Notes under the pieces: model-generated
The model's database searches: none
What the model was told of the DNA's origin: nothing
What the model saw: the letters and a program-made list of their open reading frames with translations, nothing else
Translations under genes and position numbers: made by a program
Assembly: GCA_903903715.1 (NCBI GenBank)
Contig: CAIUZX010000416.1
Span: 1-18,085, forward strand
Source: an uncultured Caulobacterales bacterium
GTDB lineage: Bacteria; Pseudomonadota; Alphaproteobacteria; Caulobacterales; Caulobacteraceae
Length of the DNA stretch: 18,085 nucleotides
Reading direction: 5' to 3'
In this document: one piece after another, positions 14,088 to 18,085 of the stretch
How the letters are laid out: every line of letters begins with the position of its first letter
Position numbering within the stretch: the first letter of the stretch is position 1

Positions 14088-17000
14088 ATGTTGGCCGCCA
14101 TCGTCCGTTGGTCTCTCGAACGGCCTCGGCTGATCGCCGCCCTCGCAGCCTTGTTTCTGATCTGGGGCGTCGCCTACGTCCGGGATCTGCGCTTCGAGCT
14201 CCTGCCGAATCTGGCGCCCGCAGAAACGACAATTCTGACCGAGTCGCCCGGGCTCTCCGCCGAGCAGGTGGAAGATCTGGTGACGAGACCGATCGAGAAC
14301 GGCCTCGTTGGCGCGCGCGACGTCGGTCAGATCCGCTCAAAGTCGATCCAGGGTTTATCCGTCATCACGGTCAGGCTGGCCGAAGGCGCCGACCCTTACC
14401 GGGCGCGCCAGTTTCTGACAGAAAACCTCGCCACGATCAGCGGCCTTCCACCGAACGCATCATCGCCAAAGATCGCACCCCTGACGTCCCAAAACGCGAA
14501 CGTGCTGATGATCGGGCTCGTGAGCGACCGCCTTGATCCGCTCAACTTACGCGATCTGGCTCAGTGGACGATCCGTCCACGCCTGCTGGCAGCACAAGGC
14601 GTGGCGCAAGTGTCCATTCACGGCGGTCGGGTTCGCAGGCTAGAAGTTCGCGCGAGGCCTGCCGATCTTTCAGACAGCGATCTTGGATTCCTCGACGTGC
14701 TGAACGCGGTACGCCGCTCCACCAGCGTGGCGGGCGCGGGCTTCATCGATACGCCCAACCAGCGCGTGCTCATCGAACCGCATGGCCAGGCGCTGTCTGC
14801 CGATGACGTCAATGCGGGCCAGATTCAGACGCCTGGCGCCGCACCGGTCCGCATTGGCGACGTCGCCGATGTGTCCGAAACGGCTGCGCCGGCCCTGGGA
14901 GACGCCTTGATCAATGGAAGACCAGGCGTCCTGTTGACGATATCGAGGCAGTTCGGGGCGGATCCTCTCGACACCACACATGCTGCGGAGGCCGCATTCG
15001 AGGCCCTCAGGCCGCTCTTGACGGCGCAAGGGGTCACGGCGGTGACGGAGCTCGACCGTCCCAGCGACTTTGCGACCCTCGCCATCCGCGGCGTGGCCCT
15101 TGATCTGATGATCGGCGCGCTGTTGATCGCTTTGGCGCTCAGCGTGTTTTTGCGCGATGGCCGCGCCGTTCTGATTTCTCTGATCAGTCTTCCGCTGTCA
15201 TTGATCGCCGGCTTGATCGTCGTTCGCTTCTTTGGATGGCGACTGAACGCCATGATCCTGGGCGGACTGATCGTGAGCCTTGGAGTCGTGATCGACGATG
15301 CGGTCATCGGCGTCGAAAATGTCATCGCCCGCCTGAGAACGGCGGATCACACGCACGCCTCGGACCTGCAGACGATCCTTGAGGCCTCGCTCGATGTGCG
15401 GGGCCCGATCACCCACGCCGTCCTCGCACTGGTCCTGGCATTGGCGCCTCTGGTCGCGCTTCCCGGCCTGCAGGGCGCGCTGCTCGGCCCGCTCGCCGCG
15501 ACCGTCATCGCCGCCTCGCTCGCCTCCCTCGTCGTCGCCACACTCGTGACGCCGGCGCTTTGCCTTCTCTTTCACAGACACGACGGCCCACCGCCGGAAC
15601 CGGCGCCCTTGGTCTTGTTCAAGGCGTGGCATGCCAGGGTGTTGCCAGGGCTGTTGGCGCGACCACGTCCTGTTCTGATCGCCGCCGCCATCGGCGTTGC
15701 CGGAGCAGTTTTCGCACTTACCTTTTTTCGCCCGGAACTATTACCGAGCGTCCATGACGGGCACGTCGTGGCGGAGATCGACGCGCCGGTGGCGACGTCG
15801 CTGGACGTTATGCGAGAGTCTGGCAGCCATCTGTCACTGGCGTTAAGTCACATTACGGGCGTGCGATCGGTCGCGCAAACGATCGGGCGAGACACCACCG
15901 GCCTCGACAGCTTCGGCCCGGAGCACGCCCGACTGGATATCGATCTGGCGCCGGGCTTGAGCGCCGGCGCGCAAGACGCGATCGCCGATAGGGTGCGGGA
16001 CGAACTTGCGCGGCACCCTGGGTTCAAAGCCCAGGTTCGCTCGCGGTTTGACACGGAAAGAAACAACGATCGCTTTACGGCCCCAGTGGAAATTCGCCTT
16101 TTCGGGCAAGACCTGGACAAATTGAACGCCTTCGCGATCCAGATGTCCGAGCGACTGCGTAAACTGCCCGGGGCCGGACGCGTGGAGACCGAGTCCGCCG
16201 CGAGAGCGCCATCCATGCGCATCGATCTCGATTTCAACCGCCTGGCATTGTTTGGTCTGTCGACCGGAGACGTTCTCGACACGGTGCAGACGGCGTTCGC
16301 TGGCGTACGGGCGTCTCAGATCTATCAGGACGGGCGCGCTGTCGACCTGGTCGTGAACGGGCCCGAACAGATACGACGCGATCCGGAAAGCGTTGGCGAG
16401 CTGCTGCTCAGATCGTCGTCGGGTATTTCTACACCGCTTAAGTCGGTTGCGAAGGTCTATCTGACAGATGGTCAGGCCGCGATCGCCCACGACGGCGGCC
16501 TCAGAAGACAGCTGATCTCCGCCTATCCTGTCGACTCCCGACGTTTCCTCGCGGAGGCGAAAACACTGATCACACAACACGTCAAACCGCCCAGTGGAAC
16601 CTTCCTGGAACTGGGCGGCGCGGACACGACAGCGTCGAGCGCCCAACTGGCGCTCCTGATCAACTATGCGGTCGTCCTCGCTCTGATCGCGGCGCTCCTG
16701 GTGGCGGCGTTTGATGGGCGCACCGGCCTTTTGATCCTCGGCTCCACCGTCTTCTGGTTCGTAGGCGCGGCGATCGCCGTCGCCTGGTTGGGCGCTGTGC
16801 TTTCCGCAGGCGCCTTGGTTGGGCTCGTCGCCCTGTTCGGCATTGCGTTGCGCAGCGCGATCCTGCTGTTCGATCAACTGCAGGATCAGATGGAGGACTC
16901 CGCAGGCCTGTCGAGATCCGAGCAGATCGTGCGGGCGCTTCAGCAGCGGATAACACCTCTTTTGATCACGACGAGCCTGGTCATGCTGGGCCTCGCGCCG

Positions 17001-17186
17001 CTGGCGTTCGACGCGGGGCAAGCCGGTCGCGAAATCCTGGGTCCCATGGCCATCGTCATCATCGGTGGGCTTCTGACAGGTGTCCTGGCGAGTCTCTTCG
17101 TCGCACCGGCGCTGTTGCAATTCAGCCCGGCGAAGGCCGCGTCACGGCCGGCCGCTCCGCATGATCATCACCATCATGATCATTGA
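14088..17186 (+). CDS. RND efflux pump, heavy-metal (HME/CusA-like) family, His-rich C-terminus
   Basis: This 1032-residue inner-membrane proton antiporter has the RND layout: helix 1 at about 13-30, a first periplasmic loop with the N-terminal signature (ELLPNLAPAETTILTESPGL), helices 2-6 at about 335-505, helix 7 near 530-548 before RPELLPSVHDGH, a second large loop, and helices 8-12 from about 862 to 1010. The proton-relay helix 4 reads SLGVVIDDAVIGVEN with Asp403, Asp404 and Glu410. CzcA-type pumps have an extra Asp where this has Ser. Methionines used by CusA for Cu/Ag are not obvious, so the metal is uncertain. The last eight residues are HDHHHHDH (1025-1032), plausibly a cytoplasmic metal-binding tail. 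The gene follows the adaptor by one base. A hydrophobic organic substrate cannot be excluded given the neighbouring P450. Confidence 0.9.
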   Translation: MLAAIVRWSLERPRLIAALAALFLIWGVAYVRDLRFELLPNLAPAETTILTESPGLSAEQVEDLVTRPIENGLVGARDVGQIRSKSIQGLSVITVRLAEGADPYRARQFLTENLATISGLPPNASSPKIAPLTSQNANVLMIGLVSDRLDPLNLRDLAQWTIRPRLLAAQGVAQVSIHGGRVRRLEVRARPADLSDSDLGFLDVLNAVRRSTSVAGAGFIDTPNQRVLIEPHGQALSADDVNAGQIQTPGAAPVRIGDVADVSETAAPALGDALINGRPGVLLTISRQFGADPLDTTHAAEAAFEALRPLLTAQGVTAVTELDRPSDFATLAIRGVALDLMIGALLIALALSVFLRDGRAVLISLISLPLSLIAGLIVVRFFGWRLNAMILGGLIVSLGVVIDDAVIGVENVIARLRTADHTHASDLQTILEASLDVRGPITHAVLALVLALAPLVALPGLQGALLGPLAATVIAASLASLVVATLVTPALCLLFHRHDGPPPEPAPLVLFKAWHARVLPGLLARPRPVLIAAAIGVAGAVFALTFFRPELLPSVHDGHVVAEIDAPVATSLDVMRESGSHLSLALSHITGVRSVAQTIGRDTTGLDSFGPEHARLDIDLAPGLSAGAQDAIADRVRDELARHPGFKAQVRSRFDTERNNDRFTAPVEIRLFGQDLDKLNAFAIQMSERLRKLPGAGRVETESAARAPSMRIDLDFNRLALFGLSTGDVLDTVQTAFAGVRASQIYQDGRAVDLVVNGPEQIRRDPESVGELLLRSSSGISTPLKSVAKVYLTDGQAAIAHDGGLRRQLISAYPVDSRRFLAEAKTLITQHVKPPSGTFLELGGADTTASSAQLALLINYAVVLALIAALLVAAFDGRTGLLILGSTVFWFVGAAIAVAWLGAVLSAGALVGLVALFGIALRSAILLFDQLQDQMEDSAGLSRSEQIVRALQQRITPLLITTSLVMLGLAPLAFDAGQAGREILGPMAIVIIGGLLTGVLASLFVAPALLQFSPAKAASRPAAPHDHHHHDH
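17161..17183 (+). repeat. Dyad repeat coding the His-rich tail of the pump
   Basis: Two copies of the self-complementary octamer ATGATCAT (17161-17168 and 17176-17183) flank seven bases, ending exactly before the TGA stop. They can pair as an 8-bp hairpin. The pattern may follow simply from alternating His and Asp codons. Confidence 0.45.
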
Positions 17187-17190
17187 CGTT

Positions 17191-17218
17191 CGCCAAGGCT
17201 GAGGGATGTTGGCGTTTT
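17191..17218 (+). terminator. Candidate intrinsic terminator of the efflux operon
   Basis: CGCCAA (17191-17196) pairs with TTGGCG (17209-17214) across a 12-base loop and is followed by TTTT. It lies four bases after the pump stop and 27 bases before coq9. The stem is short, so termination may be partial. Confidence 0.45.
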
Positions 17219-17244
17219 CGAATGATCCATCATAGGGTGTCGCC

Positions 17245-17952
17245 ATGTCGATTTCCGAAGAAGGCAACGAGGCTGGCGGGCCCGACTGGGCCGACAGCAC
17301 CGAACAGGCGGTTCTGGACGCCGCGATCCGGCGCCTTTCAACCCACCCTCACTGGGACCAGCGACTGGTCGATCTGGCCGCCTGCGATGTCGGCCTGACC
17401 CCGGCGACGATCCGCCTGCTCCTTCCATACGGTCCAAGGGATCTCGCTGCCTTGTTGTCACACCGGCACGACGATCTCACGCTCGTCCAACTCAACGCCC
17501 TTGGCGCGAAAGGTTTGAAGATTCGGGAAAAGATCACGCTAGCGGTCGCAACTCGCATCGATGTCGCCATGGGGGACGAAACCGCCGTCCGTCGTTCAAT
17601 CGGTTTTCTGGCGCTGCCGTCGCAAGGGCCGCTGTCGGGACGACTGATTTGGGCGACGGCGGACAAAATCTGGAAATGGGCCGAAGACGCGTCCACCGAC
17701 TTCAATCACTATTCAAAGCGCGCCATCCTGTCGACGGTCCTCGCCTCCACCCTTGCAGTCCGGTTGTCTGCCGGAGAAGCGGCGGCCAAACGTCATCTCG
17801 ACGCCCGAATTGACGGGGTGATGACCTTTGAAAAACTCAAATCCAGGGTGAAACTCGACCCGGAAGGCGCCCTGAGCCGATGGGCCGGAGCGATGGGGCG
17901 TGGCCGCTATGGCGATCGGATCAAGACGGAAACGGCCCCGTCAACCGATTGA
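17245..17952 (+). CDS. COQ9-family protein (rpsU-divergently transcribed family)
   Basis: This 235-residue protein resembles the COQ9 family, whose eukaryotic member binds lipid and aids ubiquinone biosynthesis with the hydroxylase COQ7. It opens with a TetR-like helical part (about 17-75, QAVLDAAIRRLSTHPHW, VGLTPATIRLLLPYG) but has no known DNA-binding role. KIREKITLAVATRIDV (92-107) and the Trp-rich WATADKIWKWAEDASTDFNHYSKRA (from about 136, interrupted only by my quoting limit) are the conserved COQ9 core with its tyrosine-containing DxxxYxKR motif. Confidence 0.87.
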   Translation: MSISEEGNEAGGPDWADSTEQAVLDAAIRRLSTHPHWDQRLVDLAACDVGLTPATIRLLLPYGPRDLAALLSHRHDDLTLVQLNALGAKGLKIREKITLAVATRIDVAMGDETAVRRSIGFLALPSQGPLSGRLIWATADKIWKWAEDASTDFNHYSKRAILSTVLASTLAVRLSAGEAAAKRHLDARIDGVMTFEKLKSRVKLDPEGALSRWAGAMGRGRYGDRIKTETAPSTD

Positions 17953-18085
17953 CGTGACCCATTTTGCGCCCAGGCGCCGCACCTGATTTACCGTAGAGCC
18001 AAAGCCTCGCGCCAGGATCGGCGGCCAGGTTCGCCCAGTGATCGGCATCAGAGCCCAATAGGTTTGTCATTTCGGCGGACGCCAA
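17921..18085 (-). CDS. purK: 5-(carboxyamino)imidazole ribonucleotide synthase, C-terminal fragment
   Basis: The minus strand is open from the window edge to the TGA at 17921-17923, giving the last 54 residues of a protein. MTNLLGSDADHW, LWLYGKSG and PGRKMGHVNRL are the closing motifs of PurK. PurK is the ATP-grasp enzyme that carboxylates aminoimidazole ribonucleotide at N5 in purine synthesis. PGRKMGH is the most diagnostic part. The rest lies beyond the right edge. Its last 32 bases overlap the convergent coq9 gene. Confidence 0.9.
   Translation of the reverse strand: MASAEMTNLLGSDADHWANLAADPGARLWLYGKSGAAPGRKMGHVNRLTGPFPS

Noticed and set aside
15843..17120. Long minus-strand open frame of 425 codons
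   Set aside because: It is antisense to the conserved RND pump. Its composition is Arg/Gln/Asp-rich, as expected of a shadow frame in GC-rich DNA.

Overview
The window reads as chromosomal DNA of an alphaproteobacterium, most likely Caulobacterales or Hyphomonadaceae. The reasons are high GC, the three-gene proton-translocating transhydrogenase (pntAA, pntAB, pntB), the short alphaproteobacterial aa3-oxidase subunit IV, a COQ9-family protein, the 41-residue low-cysteine L36, and promoter-like sites resembling the Caulobacter housekeeping consensus. Genus was not determined. No tRNA, rRNA, CRISPR array, transposase or integrase was seen.

Left part (1-4392): the 3' end of a flagellin/FlgL-type hook-filament gene, then rpmJ (L36) on the minus strand, a secreted MltB-type lytic transglycosylase with a C-terminal peptidoglycan-binding domain, and a convergent MFS transporter whose 3' end overlaps it by 77 bases. 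After a short intergenic stretch with a hairpin and a promoter candidate comes a TTG-started cytochrome aa3 oxidase subunit IV gene.

Centre (4474-9809): the operon pntAA-pntAB-pntB encodes the membrane transhydrogenase that uses the proton gradient to make NADPH. It is followed by a NatA/NatB-type ABC exporter pair with an ATGA stop/start overlap.

Right part (9846-18085): rpsU (S21) on the minus strand appears to start at AUC. Next come a CYP153-family cytochrome P450 (minus) and, divergently, a three-gene RND efflux operon: a TolC/NodT-type outer-membrane lipoprotein, a short periplasmic adaptor, and an HME/CusA-like pump with a histidine-rich tail. Then follow a COQ9-family gene (plus) and the 3' end of purK (minus), which overlaps coq9.

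The most notable architectural feature is that the COQ9 family is known in alphaproteobacteria as the gene divergently transcribed from rpsU. Here the two keep divergent orientation but are separated by about 7.2 kb holding the P450 and the efflux operon. This looks like an accessory cassette inserted into, or assembled in, an ancestral rpsU/coq9 intergenic region. I did not find a clearly unprecedented system. The split pair, the AUC start and the unusual pump/adaptor/P450 cluster are the best leads.
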